From an uncultured Dokdonia sp. (GTDB lineage: Bacteria; Bacteroidota; Bacteroidia; Flavobacteriales; Flavobacteriaceae), in the NCBI GenBank assembly GCA_947503305.1, contig CANNDF010000001.1, forward strand, positions 682,001 to 746,000: DNA of 64,000 nt. The letters run 5' to 3'. Below, piece after piece: positions 25,920 through 35,627 of the stretch. Both the position numbers and the translations under genes were made by a program. The notes beneath the pieces were generated by a model. That model did no database searches and was not told where the DNA came from. It saw nothing but the letters and a program-made list of their open reading frames with translations. Numbering within the stretch: position 1 is the first letter of the stretch; every line of letters begins with the position of its first letter.

Positions 25920-27110
25920 TTATATAAGTTTTAAAGCAATTTGCAGGGTTGTTCCTTGGTCTATTTCACTTTTTAAAACTTTAATCTGACCATTATGATA
26001 TTCTTCTATTATACGTCTAGCTAGCGATAAGCCTAAACCCCAACCTCTTTTTTTAGTAGTATACCCTGGTTCAAAAATGGTTTGAAACTTCCCCTTGGGA
26101 ATTCCTTTTCCAGTATCTGTAATCTGTATTTTTGCAAACCTTGAATCTCTAGTAATTGCTACGGTGAGGTTTCCCTTCCCTTTCATAGCATCTATAGCAT
26201 TCTTAACTACGTTTTCTATAGTCCACCCGAACAACTCTCTGTTGAGCATTACAGGAAGTTCTCCCTGAGGGATGTCTAAGGTGAAATGAATCAGTTTAGA
26301 ACTTCGTTTAGAGAGATAGTCATAAGCATGCTGGGTCTCTGTAATGATATCTAACTTTTCTAGATCAGGAGCAGAACCTATCTTACTAAAGCGATTTGTA
26401 ATCGTTTCTAGGCGATCTATATCCTTAGTCATTTCCTGAATATATTCAGGATTGATGCGCTCTTCTTTAAGAATTTCTGTCCAACCTACTAGTGATGATA
26501 AAGGTGTTCCTATTTGATGTGCAGTTTCCTTAGCCATTCCTGCCCACAATAGGTTTTGAGCAGAAGCCTTAGAGGTAAGATAATAGAAATAGATTAATGC
26601 AATAAATAAAATAACAATTACAATAAGCGCAATGGGGAAATAACGAAGTTGACTTATAGCAGGAGAGTTTCCATAATACATGACATCAAACTGGACTCCA
26701 TCATATGATATAGGAATAGGCTCATTAATTAATGCAAACTCTTCGGCCATTTGAGCAAAATCCTCTTGCGTCATATTCTCAGAGTTAGGAATATTTACAG
26801 GTTCATAAGCCTCATTTTCAAGGTTATATTTTAAAACAGGAATGGTCTTATTTTCTCTTAAAATTAGCAGTTGGATGTTGGTGAGGGTATTTGTCAATGC
26901 TTTTGCATCGGGATCTTTAGGGTTAGGAGGGACATCGCTTACTTCCTGAAAAGAACGTTGTGCTCCTGCATATACATTCATTCTACTACGTTCGGCATCT
27001 TTAAGCTGATCAAAAAATAACGATACATTCCATAGGATAAGCGTTGTAATTATCAAAGAAGAAATAATGATAAACCATCGAGTAAATTTTGGTCTAGCGC
27101 TAAAGTTCAT
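25920..27110 (-). CDS. Membrane sensor histidine kinase
   Basis: 396 residues. Transmembrane helices at about 12-32 and 160-182 flank a periplasmic sensor domain. The dimerisation/phosphoacceptor box AKETAHQIGTPLSSL has its His at about 198. The ATPase domain has ENVVKNAIDAM (N box), DTGKGIP (G1), and GWGLGLSLARRII (G2). No HAMP domain is evident. No response regulator gene is adjacent, so it is an orphan kinase. It is transcribed together with the Nudix gene. Confidence 0.93.
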   Translation of the reverse strand: MNFSARPKFTRWFIIISSLIITTLILWNVSLFFDQLKDAERSRMNVYAGAQRSFQEVSDVPPNPKDPDAKALTNTLTNIQLLILRENKTIPVLKYNLENEAYEPVNIPNSENMTQEDFAQMAEEFALINEPIPISYDGVQFDVMYYGNSPAISQLRYFPIALIVIVILFIALIYFYYLTSKASAQNLLWAGMAKETAHQIGTPLSSLVGWTEILKEERINPEYIQEMTKDIDRLETITNRFSKIGSAPDLEKLDIITETQHAYDYLSKRSSKLIHFTLDIPQGELPVMLNRELFGWTIENVVKNAIDAMKGKGNLTVAITRDSRFAKIQITDTGKGIPKGKFQTIFEPGYTTKKRGWGLGLSLARRIIEEYHNGQIKVLKSEIDQGTTLQIALKLI

Positions 27111-27280
27111 AGATGGGTTGTTTTATTAAATATACTGCTCTTTTGTCAAAGCAAAAAAGCATGCATCTTTATTTGAGATAAAGATAACGCAAAGGGTCTT
27201 TTAAAAGTATCTTATTTTACAGAAGCTCTACGCATTAAGAGGTTCTTTCTTTTCTCGCTTTCGCGAAAGCGTAACTTCCC

Positions 27281-27288
27281 TACCTTTG
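27281..27288 (+). promoter_or_regulatory. Promoter -7 box of the flavin reductase gene; palindrome at -33
   Basis: TACCTTTG fits TAnnTTTG and lies 18 bases before the TTG start. The region where the -33 element should be (about 27257-27262) is occupied by CTTTCG from a perfect CGCTTTCGCGAAAGCG palindrome (27256-27271). Confidence 0.55.
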
Positions 27289-27306
27289 TACTAAAATCTA
27301 GAAATT

Positions 27307-28182
27307 TTGCATACAATAGATCCTAAAGAAATGCCTATTCCTGAGTTGTTTGGGTATTTAACAGCAAGTGTAGGTCCTAGACCTATAGCTTTTGCTAGTA
27401 CCATTGATCGTGACGGAGCCATTAATCTTGCCCCTTTTAGCTTTTTTAATGTATTTGGCGCAAACCCACCTATCCTCGTATTTTCACCTTCCAGAAGTGG
27501 ACGAGATAATAGCACAAAAAATACATTAGACAATGTATTACAAGTCCCAGAAGTGAGTATCAATATGGTTAACTATGCAATGGTTCAACAAATGAGTCTT
27601 GCCAGTACTGCCTATCCAAAAGGGGTAAATGAATTTATAAAATCAGGACTTGAACCTATTCCATCAGAAACCATACAACCACCTCGTGTAGCATCATCTC
27701 CTGTACAGTTTGAATGTATCGTTACAGAAGTAAAAGCGCTTGGAGATCAAGGAGGGGCTGGAAACTTAGTGATATGTGAGATATTACGTATACATATAGA
27801 TAACTCTATACTCGATGATACAGGGCATATAGACCCGCTTAAAATAGATCAGGTTGCTCGCATGGGAGGAAATTGGTATAGTCGCGCAAACAAAGGCTTG
27901 TTTGAAGTTCCTAAACCTATCATGCAAAAAGGAATTGGGGTAGATCAAATACCTGAGCATATAAGACAGAGTACAATTTTAACGGGAAATGACTTAGGAA
28001 TGTTAGGTAATATAGAAAGATTACCAACGGAAGATGAAATCAATTCTTTTATAGAAAAAAATCCAGATATACAATTACTGTTAAGTACACAAAATCCAGA
28101 CAAACTACATCAAAAAGCACAAGAATACCTGATTCAAAAAAATGTGGATAATGCTTGGAAAATTCTGCTTGCTCTCCATTAA
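27307..28182 (+). CDS. Flavin reductase-like FMN-binding split-barrel protein
   Basis: 291 residues from a TTG start; the next ATG (27331) would remove the conserved IDPKE segment, so the TTG is preferred. Core: SVGPRPIAFASTIDRDG, NLAPFSFFNVF, SRSGRDNSTKNT and STAYPKGVNEF, typical of the flavin reductase-like domain that binds FMN. The C-terminal 70 residues are an extra helical extension. Role: NAD(P)H-flavin reduction or a related oxidoreductase; the partner is unknown. Confidence 0.88.
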   Translation: MHTIDPKEMPIPELFGYLTASVGPRPIAFASTIDRDGAINLAPFSFFNVFGANPPILVFSPSRSGRDNSTKNTLDNVLQVPEVSINMVNYAMVQQMSLASTAYPKGVNEFIKSGLEPIPSETIQPPRVASSPVQFECIVTEVKALGDQGGAGNLVICEILRIHIDNSILDDTGHIDPLKIDQVARMGGNWYSRANKGLFEVPKPIMQKGIGVDQIPEHIRQSTILTGNDLGMLGNIERLPTEDEINSFIEKNPDIQLLLSTQNPDKLHQKAQEYLIQKNVDNAWKILLALH

Positions 28183-28190
28183 ATTTTCAT

Positions 28191-28198
28191 TATTTTTG
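28191..28198 (+). promoter_or_regulatory. Promoter of the DUF3127 gene
   Basis: TATTTTTG (-7) with TTG at 28169-28171 (-33), spacer 19. The -33 box lies inside the end of the flavin reductase gene. The ATG at 28219 is 21 bases downstream. Confidence 0.65.
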
Positions 28199-28218
28199 TA
28201 AAATATCAAAATTTGAAG

Positions 28219-28602
28219 ATGGAAGTACAAGGAAAAGTAAAAATGATTGGAGAAACGCAGACCTTCGGAAATAACGGGTTTAGAAAGCGTGAGATCGTAA
28301 TTACTACAGAAGAACAATACCCTCAACATATTATGGTTGAGTTTGTTCAGGATAAAACCGAATTACTAAATAACTACCAAATAGGTCAAGATATAAAAAT
28401 AAGTATTAACTTGCGTGGTAGAGAGTGGGTTAACCCACAAGGAGAAACAAAATATTTTAATAGTATTCAAGGATGGCGTATAGAGCACTTACAAGCAGCT
28501 GTCCCTCAAGGAGCACCAGATATGCCTCCAGTACCACCAGCAGATGCATTTGAGCCTGCTAGTAACTTGAATACTGAAGAGCACGATGACTTGCCTTTTT
28601 AG
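28219..28602 (+). CDS. DUF3127 family protein (OB-fold-like)
   Basis: 127 residues from the ATG at 28219 (MEVQGKVKMIGETQTFGNNG); a TTG six bases upstream is in frame but less likely. REIVITTEEQYPQHIMVEFV and FNSIQGWRIE are the DUF3127 blocks, which resemble a single-stranded-DNA-binding OB fold. The tail is Pro/Ala-rich and acidic (ending DDLPF), strikingly like the protein-interaction tail of SSB. I infer a nucleic-acid-binding role. A terminator follows. Confidence 0.85.
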   Translation: MEVQGKVKMIGETQTFGNNGFRKREIVITTEEQYPQHIMVEFVQDKTELLNNYQIGQDIKISINLRGREWVNPQGETKYFNSIQGWRIEHLQAAVPQGAPDMPPVPPADAFEPASNLNTEEHDDLPF

Positions 28603-28636
28603 GTAAGTATCTAGGAACCCCTAATAGTTCCGATGT

Positions 28637-28670
28637 GCCCGTAGTTAACCCCTTAGCTACGGGCTTTTTT
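28637..28670 (+). terminator. Rho-independent terminator after DUF3127
   Basis: GCCCGTAG and CTACGGGC form an 8-bp stem with a 12-base loop, followed by TTTTTT. Confidence 0.85.
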
Positions 28671-28788
28671 ATGGTTATATTTTTACAAAAATGACAAAAC
28701 ATAATCTAGAGCTGTAAATCATCTCTAGAATTAAGTATCTTTCTACTCCTGACTTAAATGCCCTAGGAAAGAATAAAGCCATCATACT

Positions 28789-30147
28789 ATGTCTATAACA
28801 AAAACGATAGAAACTCTTTTCCAAAAATACATCCCTTCTCCGTTTGTTATCGCTGTTTTATTGACATGTATTACCATGATACTAGCACTGTTGTTTACAG
28901 AAAACACAACGGAACAGAATCACCCTACCGCTATCCTAACTTTTTGGGAAGAGGGGATTTGGAATAATAGCCTACTTGTTTTTGCTTATCAAATGATGCT
29001 TATTTTGGTATTAGGTCATGTACTTGTGTTGAGTACTCCAGTAAGTTGGCTTATTGATAAGATCATTATCTATGCAAAAGATACGGTAAGTGCTGTCATT
29101 TTAATAAGCATAACAACAATGCTTGTCGCTTTTTTTAATTGGGGATTAGGATTAATTTTTGGAGCAATTATGGCTCGCAAAGTAGGAGAAGCTTCTTTAC
29201 AAAGAGGTTTCCCAATAAACTATCCATTAATAGGTGCTTCAGGATATATAGGACTTATGGTGTGGCATGGAGGAATGAGTGGATCTGCCCCTCTTAAAGT
29301 TGCCGAAGAAGGGCATCTTTCTTCACTAATGGACGGTATTACAAACCCAGAAATTCTAAGCCAAATCCCTGAGAGTATAACAGATGGACAAACCATTTTT
29401 AGTTGGTGGAATCTCCTTATTTTTGGAGTATTACTAGTTGTTGTACCGCTTACATTTTATATGTTAGCCCATAAAAGCAAACCTACGCAACTTCCTGATT
29501 TTAAATTAAATGCTCAAATAGACACGTCAAATGAGAAAAAGAATCCTCTAGATGTCTCAATACTTCTTGCTATAGGTTTTGGGAGTATTCTTCTGGCTGC
29601 ATTCTTTATACAATATTATGGTAAATCACTCACGCCAAATATGCTTAATTTTCTCATGCTGGGATTAGGAATTCTATTTCATGGAAATTTTAAAAACTTT
29701 TTGAAAGCTCTGGAAGAAGCGATAGGAGGTGCGAGCGGTATATTAATTCAGTTTCCATTATATTTTGGGATTATGGGAATTATGAAAAGCACAGGAATGG
29801 TAACTATGATCAGTGATACATTTATAGCTGTAGCAACAGAGACCACACTTCCTATTTTTACATTTTTTAGTGCAGGGCTCGTTAATATTTTTGTTCCTAG
29901 CGGAGGGGGGCAATGGGCCATACAAGGTCCCATTATAATAGAAAGCGCACTATCATTAGGAGTCCCATTACCTAAAGCGATTATGGCACTCGCATATGGG
30001 GATCAAATTACAAATATGCTACAACCTTTCTGGGCGCTCCCTTTATTAGGGATTACAAAATTAAAAGCCAAAGAAATCCTCCCCTATACCTTAGTGCTTA
30101 TGGTGGTAGGAAGTGCCGTATATATACTAGGACTTTTAATATTTTAA
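28789..30147 (+). CDS. Short-chain fatty acid transporter, AtoE family
   Basis: 452 residues, around 12 transmembrane segments. Recognisable blocks are FQKYIPSPFVIAVLLTCITM at the N-terminus, FFNWGLGLIFGAIMARKVG, YIGLMVWHGGMSGSAPL and NIFVPSGGGQWAIQGPII. This is the AtoE/TIGR00366 family that imports short-chain fatty acids. It is monocistronic here, 33 bases before aat, with no acetoacetate genes nearby. Confidence 0.9.
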   Translation: MSITKTIETLFQKYIPSPFVIAVLLTCITMILALLFTENTTEQNHPTAILTFWEEGIWNNSLLVFAYQMMLILVLGHVLVLSTPVSWLIDKIIIYAKDTVSAVILISITTMLVAFFNWGLGLIFGAIMARKVGEASLQRGFPINYPLIGASGYIGLMVWHGGMSGSAPLKVAEEGHLSSLMDGITNPEILSQIPESITDGQTIFSWWNLLIFGVLLVVVPLTFYMLAHKSKPTQLPDFKLNAQIDTSNEKKNPLDVSILLAIGFGSILLAAFFIQYYGKSLTPNMLNFLMLGLGILFHGNFKNFLKALEEAIGGASGILIQFPLYFGIMGIMKSTGMVTMISDTFIAVATETTLPIFTFFSAGLVNIFVPSGGGQWAIQGPIIIESALSLGVPLPKAIMALAYGDQITNMLQPFWALPLLGITKLKAKEILPYTLVLMVVGSAVYILGLLIF

Positions 30148-30179
30148 ATAGGGTATACTTTAAAACCAGTAAAGAAAAC

Positions 30180-30818
30180 ATGCATATCCTTACAGAAGAT
30201 ATAACTTTCCCTCATCCTTCTCAGGCAGAAGAAGATGGCTTATTGGCAGTAGGAGGTGATTTAAGTCCTGAGCGATTATTGCTAGCATATCACTCAGGTA
30301 TTTTCCCATGGTTTAATGAAGGTCAGATGGCTCTATGGTGGAGTCCGGATCCAAGAATGGTTTTAAAGCCAGAAGATATATATGTCTCAAAATCTATGTA
30401 TAAAATTTTAAATCAAAACCTTTTTAAAGTTACTTATAATCAAAATTTTCTCGATGTTATTCTAGCCTGTAAACGTATAAAACGAGAAGGTCAAAATGAT
30501 ACGTGGATTACAAATGCGATGGTAGAAGCATATCTTACATTGCATGACATGGGACATTGTACATCTGTAGAAGTATGGCAAGAAGATCAACTCGTAGGAG
30601 GTTTGTATGGGATAGATTTAAAAGAAAAAGGAATTTTTTGCGGAGAGAGTATGTTTACACATGTGAGTAATGCTAGTAAAGTAGGCCTTATTATGCTTTC
30701 TCAAAAGCTACATCAACAACAATATCACCTCATCGATTGTCAGGTATATACCAATCATCTCGCAAGTCTTGGAGCCTATGAAATTCCTAGAGAAGAGTTT
30801 TTAAAATATTTAGAGTAA
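30180..30818 (+). CDS. aat: Leucyl/phenylalanyl-tRNA-protein transferase
   Basis: 212 residues. It adds Leu or Phe to N-terminal Lys/Arg and so marks proteins for ClpS/ClpAP degradation. Motifs: DGLLAVGGDLSPERLL, GIFPWFN (40-46), WWSPDPR (53-59), DTWITNAMVEAY, SVEVWQEDQLVGGLYGI and GESMFTHVSNASKVGL. The length is normal. It is convergent with tag (5 bases between stops). Confidence 0.96.
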   Translation: MHILTEDITFPHPSQAEEDGLLAVGGDLSPERLLLAYHSGIFPWFNEGQMALWWSPDPRMVLKPEDIYVSKSMYKILNQNLFKVTYNQNFLDVILACKRIKREGQNDTWITNAMVEAYLTLHDMGHCTSVEVWQEDQLVGGLYGIDLKEKGIFCGESMFTHVSNASKVGLIMLSQKLHQQQYHLIDCQVYTNHLASLGAYEIPREEFLKYLE

Positions 30819-30823
30819 TCTTA

Positions 30824-31399
30824 TTAAGAAAGCACTTGCACTTCTTTATAACGATAACATCCAACGGCATGGTCGTTTACCATTCCTATGGCTTGCATAA
30901 AAGCATAGATTACAGTAGATCCCACAAATTTAAAACCCCGTTTCTTTAAGTCTTTACTTATTTGATCACTCAAAGGTGTATTTGCAGGACAGTCTTTATA
31001 ATGCTTCCAGCTATTTTGAATAGGGACATTATCTACATAGTCCCAAAGATATTTTGAAAAACTACCAAATTCCTCCTGAATCTTCATATATAATTTAGCA
31101 TTAGTCACCGTAGCACGTACTTTTAATTTATTACGTATAATTCCTGCATCCTGAAGAAGCGACGCTATTTTTACTTCATCATACTGAGCGATACGCTTGT
31201 AATCAAAATGGTCAAAAGCCACTCTGAAATTTTCGCGCTTACGCAAAATAGTAATCCAACTTAGTCCAGCCTGAAAAGTCTCAAGTACTAAAAATTCAAA
31301 CAATAGATCTTCATCTCGTAAGGGCGTTCCCCATTCATTATCGTGATAGGCTTCATAAAGATCATCACCTACACACCATCCGCATTTCTGTTTTGTCAT
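30824..31399 (-). CDS. tag: DNA-3-methyladenine glycosylase I
   Basis: 191 residues. It removes 3-methyladenine from DNA. The zinc-snap ligands are in place: Cys 6 (KCGWC), His 19 (AYHDNEWG), and the late HAVGC pair. FEFLVLETFQAGLSW is the conserved helix of the base-binding pocket. Full length. It is monocistronic and convergent with aat. Confidence 0.96.
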   Translation of the reverse strand: MTKQKCGWCVGDDLYEAYHDNEWGTPLRDEDLLFEFLVLETFQAGLSWITILRKRENFRVAFDHFDYKRIAQYDEVKIASLLQDAGIIRNKLKVRATVTNAKLYMKIQEEFGSFSKYLWDYVDNVPIQNSWKHYKDCPANTPLSDQISKDLKKRGFKFVGSTVIYAFMQAIGMVNDHAVGCYRYKEVQVLS

Positions 31400-31551
31400 A
31401 AGTAATCCTTTGTTGGAGGGATCTTATAAAGATATAAGCTTCTCTACTTTTAAAAAAGGAAACGAATAGAAACCATCAAAACAAAAAAATAAATATCTGT
31501 AAAGCAACCCTTTATAGATATTTTAGTCTTGTTTATATACAATCAGTTATC

Positions 31552-34068
31552 ATGAAAAAAATTACACTCCTGCTATTTCTATTCATATTTGGAGCAGTTC
31601 AAGCCCAAATCATTGACTTTCCTGATGAAAATTTAAAAAATGCATTGCTAGATCATTCTACGACCATAGATACTAATAATAATGGAGAAATTGAAGTAAG
31701 TGAGGCTACTAACTTTAATGGTGACTATTTGTTTTTACCAAACAAAGGCATTACAGACATTTCTGGCTTAGAAAATTTTACATCTACAGAGCGTTTTATT
31801 CTTGGTAATAACGACATCATTTCTGTCGATATAGGTATCCTATTTTGGGCTAAAAACATAAGTCTAAATGGTAATCAATTAACAGAAATTGACCTGTCAT
31901 CAAATGTCGATTTAGAAATAATCACTTTAGGGAATAATAATTTATCAACTATAGATATATCTACTAATGAGAATCTACGATCTCTGAATATTGGAGGAAA
32001 TAACATAACAACATTAGATACTTCTAACAATCTTTTATTAGAAGATTTAAATATTTGGGGTCTAAATATCAATACACTGAATCTTTCATCAAACAATCTT
32101 AAAGCGATTAATATATCGGACACATTATTTACTACGTTTGATGATTTTAATTCACAAACTGAGTTAGAAAATATTAATATTGCTACTACACAAATTTCAA
32201 CACTTGACACGAGTATCTTTCCTAACTTAAATTACCTTAACATACGTTTTTCAGATATAGAAAATATTGATTTGTCACAAAATCTAGAACTATGGTCTTT
32301 GATTGTTGGGTATTCTGGGATGACAACTGTTGATATTAGTAATAATGTAGATTTACGGCAACTACTCATTTCAGCTGGATTAACATCAATAGATGTTTCT
32401 CAAAACCTTGAATTAAGATCTATTCAACTAACTAACTCTGATATAACAGCTTTAGATCTTAGTGCTAACAATAAACTCTGCTTTGTTTCTGCTTCAGATA
32501 CAGCTTTAGAATATATCAACATTAAAAATGGGAATAATACAAATCTAGATCCAAGCATCCCATGTTCTCTCGATGATTCTGGAGGTGGCCTTGGAGGCAT
32601 AAAATTTAAAGTTGAAGACAATGATGATCTCGCTATTATATGTGTAGATGATATAGACTATGCGCTTGAAAATTTTGAAGTTCCAGAGAATGTAACGCTA
32701 TTAGAGTCTTGTCCAGGAAGTCTAGAAGAAACGAATCAAATAACGGGTATCCTATCTTATGATGAGAACAGTGATGGTTGTGATCCAGATGATCAACCTA
32801 TTCCTGCTTTGGTATATAGCACAGATGGCGTAAGTGATTTTGCAACCATGTCTACACTTACTGAAGGTTTTAATTTACACGTTTTCGAGGGCGACTATGA
32901 AACACGTCTTATAGGATTACCAGTGTATTTTTCGATTGACCCTATGATACATCAAAATACATTTACAGGTTTTAATCAAACAGAAACTATAGATTTTTGT
33001 GTAACTCCTACTGCTACAATAAACGATCTTTCTGTTACAGTCATTCCGGTAAATGAAGCTAGACCAGGATTTGTAGCCCATTATCAAATTGTATATAGTA
33101 ATACGGGAACAACTATATTATCTGGATCGGTAGATCTCAGTTTTGATGATGCTCTTGTTAGTCTCGAAACTTCTACTCCAACTCCTACTAGTAGTACAAC
33201 AAATACCCTTTCTTGGGATTATGAAAGCTTGGCTCCTTTCACAAGTAGAACTATTAATTTTATAATGCTTGTTGAGCAGCCCCCTATAGTAGAGGGTGAT
33301 GATATCTTACAATATGTAGCATCTATCTCTCCAAATAGTGATGATCAAACACCTAATGATAACACCTTTGAATTAAATCAAACGGTAGTCAACTCTTTTG
33401 ATCCAAATGATAAAAAATGTTTGGAAGGTGATCAAGTGCTTATTGAAAATGCAGATGAATACTTACATTATTTGATTCGTTTTCAAAATACAGGAACTGC
33501 TTCTGCTATAAATGTTAGAGTAGCAGATCAGCTTGATGAAAAATTAGATTGGACCACACTTGTTGTTGAATCATTAAGTCACCCTGGAAGAATAGAAATA
33601 GAAAACGGGCGTGATATTTCATTCATCTTTGATGATATTAACCTACCTCATGAAGATGCAGATTCTGAAGGAAGTAACGGTTTTATTGCATTTAAAATAA
33701 AACCAACCCAAGATGTAATATTGGGAGATACAATAGAAAATACAGCATATATTTTCTTTGACTTCAACCCTCCTATAATTACAAATACAACCGAAACTAC
33801 TTTTGTAGAAACATTAGCTATAGATGACATTTCTACAATAACTATTGAGATATATCCAAACCCTACATCTGACATTTTATATATTCAAAGTGATCAATCC
33901 TTAGAAAAACTAACGGTATATAACAGTCTTGGACAGACTATACAAATAGTAGAATTGCAAGGCACAAATAGTCAAATAGACATGAATAGTTTAGACACAG
34001 GAATATACTTTATCTCATTACAAACATTTTCTGGAGTATCTGAATATAAACAAATCATTAAAAAGTAA
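31552..34068 (+). CDS. Secreted leucine-rich-repeat protein with T9SS sorting domain
   Basis: 838 residues. Signal peptide 1-18. An EF-hand-like start (DTNNNGEIEVSEA) precedes about ten BspA-type leucine-rich repeats of roughly 21 residues with the LxxLxIxxNxLTxIDxSxN rhythm (about 60-330). After a linker with conserved Cys come DUF11/DUF7619-like beta domains (SFDPNDKKCLEGDQVL near 620, FFDFNPPIITN near 740), then the type A sorting domain from IYPNPTSDILYIQS to the KQIIKK end. It is probably exported by the type IX secretion system and attached to the cell surface, as adhesin or binding protein. Confidence 0.92.
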   Translation: MKKITLLLFLFIFGAVQAQIIDFPDENLKNALLDHSTTIDTNNNGEIEVSEATNFNGDYLFLPNKGITDISGLENFTSTERFILGNNDIISVDIGILFWAKNISLNGNQLTEIDLSSNVDLEIITLGNNNLSTIDISTNENLRSLNIGGNNITTLDTSNNLLLEDLNIWGLNINTLNLSSNNLKAINISDTLFTTFDDFNSQTELENINIATTQISTLDTSIFPNLNYLNIRFSDIENIDLSQNLELWSLIVGYSGMTTVDISNNVDLRQLLISAGLTSIDVSQNLELRSIQLTNSDITALDLSANNKLCFVSASDTALEYINIKNGNNTNLDPSIPCSLDDSGGGLGGIKFKVEDNDDLAIICVDDIDYALENFEVPENVTLLESCPGSLEETNQITGILSYDENSDGCDPDDQPIPALVYSTDGVSDFATMSTLTEGFNLHVFEGDYETRLIGLPVYFSIDPMIHQNTFTGFNQTETIDFCVTPTATINDLSVTVIPVNEARPGFVAHYQIVYSNTGTTILSGSVDLSFDDALVSLETSTPTPTSSTTNTLSWDYESLAPFTSRTINFIMLVEQPPIVEGDDILQYVASISPNSDDQTPNDNTFELNQTVVNSFDPNDKKCLEGDQVLIENADEYLHYLIRFQNTGTASAINVRVADQLDEKLDWTTLVVESLSHPGRIEIENGRDISFIFDDINLPHEDADSEGSNGFIAFKIKPTQDVILGDTIENTAYIFFDFNPPIITNTTETTFVETLAIDDISTITIEIYPNPTSDILYIQSDQSLEKLTVYNSLGQTIQIVELQGTNSQIDMNSLDTGIYFISLQTFSGVSEYKQIIKK

Positions 34069-34200
34069 GCAAATCTCCCATTGCACTTGATCATTCTGTG
34101 AGACATTCTCATTTTGATATCAAAAAATGTATTTTTGACAATTTTATAATGTAAGTAATTTATTTATTTGCGACCTAGCTAGTATCAAAATATAGCTACA

Positions 34201-34827
34201 ATGGAAATTATGGAATTTATAAGCAATCAAGAAAAAGAAGTTATTGTTCAACAGAGTTTGTTAAAAGCAATGACGTATGAAACATATCGTGTACTAGTAG
34301 ATGAACATACTACCCGCGGGACAAGTACAGGGCCTAACCAGACTGAGGCACTTACAAATTATACCATGCTCAATCAACGTCGTATGAAACGTTTGGATAA
34401 AACCACAAAATTACATCCAGATGATATTGCTACGATAGAAGGATTTAAAGGAGATGTTACTTGGCTCGTAGTTACTGAGAGTTGGTGTGGTGATGCAGCG
34501 CAAACAATGCCAGTAATGCAAAAAATAGCAGAACTTTCGGAGGGAATTACACTTAGAGTTGTGTTACGAGATGAAAATCTGGAATTAATAGACGCTTTTT
34601 TATACAATGGAGGGCGCTCTATCCCTAAGCTCATTGTTGTAGATAATAAAACAGGAGCGATCATAGGAGACTGGGGACCTAGACCTTCGGTAGCAACACA
34701 ACTTGTAGATGATTATAAAAAAGAATACGGAAAATTAACCCCTGAGTTTAAGCAAGATTTACAGGTTTGGTATAACAAAGATAAAGGGCAAAATACGGTC
34801 GAAGATTTATTAGAATTTATAAAGTAA
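34201..34827 (+). CDS. Thioredoxin-family protein with a single active-site cysteine
   Basis: 208 residues. The thioredoxin fold covers about 75-165: TWLVVTESWCGDAAQTMPVM, LRVVLRDENLELIDAFL, GRSIPKLIVVD (the cis-Pro loop). The CxxC position reads CGDA, so only the N-terminal cysteine is present and the protein cannot act as an ordinary dithiol reductase. This is the 'thioredoxin_9' type frequent in Bacteroidota. A second Met at residue 4 is an alternative start. Cytosolic. Confidence 0.85.
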   Translation: MEIMEFISNQEKEVIVQQSLLKAMTYETYRVLVDEHTTRGTSTGPNQTEALTNYTMLNQRRMKRLDKTTKLHPDDIATIEGFKGDVTWLVVTESWCGDAAQTMPVMQKIAELSEGITLRVVLRDENLELIDAFLYNGGRSIPKLIVVDNKTGAIIGDWGPRPSVATQLVDDYKKEYGKLTPEFKQDLQVWYNKDKGQNTVEDLLEFIK

Positions 34828-34836
34828 TTACTTCAT

Positions 34837-35562
34837 TTATCCCTGAAAATAAAAAGTAATAGTTCCAGATTGCACCTCACTTGTAGAAGAATTAAACAAC
34901 GCATTCTCAGCATATTTTAATGCTTGATCCAATAAGCATCCATTAGAAGAAGTGGATGCTTTTTTATTAAATTCCATTTTAGAAATACTTCCCGTGCTAC
35001 GTACTTCTATATCAAGAACAATAGACCCTTGTGCATCACAGGTATATACAGGATTAGGAATTACAATAGCATCACGCCCTTCTAAGTTATAGGAGACAGT
35101 ACTCGTACGATTTCCTTTTTTACTATTACGCTCCAATTCACGAGCTTCAATCTGCGATTTGATAAGTTCTCTGCGTTCAGCCATTGCGAGCTCGCGAGAT
35201 TTTTTATTCTCTTCTAGAGTTTTTTCATTTTCAGAAAGTAACTCTTCAACACTTCCTAGTTGTTGTTGCTCGATAGCTTCTCGGATAGGGTCTTTCTCTT
35301 CAAAAAGGGTACGACTCTCGTTACGTAATTCACGAGAGTTGTAGACTAAATTGGATTTTATTTTCTGTTGGTTTTCAGTAGATTTTTCATTTTCAACTTC
35401 AGGATTTTCTGTAATATCTTCTTCAATCATCGGGATTTCAAAAAAAGCTTCGGGAATAGGATCTTCATAGGGTTTAACACCTAGAAAGAAGAAAATAAGC
35501 ACCAAAAAACTAGCACCTGTAAAGGTGATTAACATAGATTTATCTTGTGGACTTAGTTTCAT
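34837..35562 (-). CDS. Membrane-anchored protein with coiled coil and TonB-like C-terminus
   Basis: 241 residues. One transmembrane helix (about 11-27) follows a short cytoplasmic N-terminus. Residues 40-150 are strongly charged and helical (EELLSENEKTLEENKKSREL). The C-terminal 80 residues (CDAQGSIVLDIEVRSTGSIS ... SGTITFYFQG) match the TonB/TolA C-terminal strand pattern. The N-terminus resembles TonB-like energy transducers, but no proline-rich spacer is present. Perhaps the end of the ftsX-DUF3098-uppP-truB transcript, 65 bases behind truB. Confidence 0.7.
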   Translation of the reverse strand: MKLSPQDKSMLITFTGASFLVLIFFFLGVKPYEDPIPEAFFEIPMIEEDITENPEVENEKSTENQQKIKSNLVYNSRELRNESRTLFEEKDPIREAIEQQQLGSVEELLSENEKTLEENKKSRELAMAERRELIKSQIEARELERNSKKGNRTSTVSYNLEGRDAIVIPNPVYTCDAQGSIVLDIEVRSTGSISKMEFNKKASTSSNGCLLDQALKYAENALFNSSTSEVQSGTITFYFQG

Positions 35563-35627
35563 AAAGTGCCTAAAATAACCAAAATCTACCGTATTTATTG
35601 TCTTATTAACAGTGTTTTGCCTTTCTA

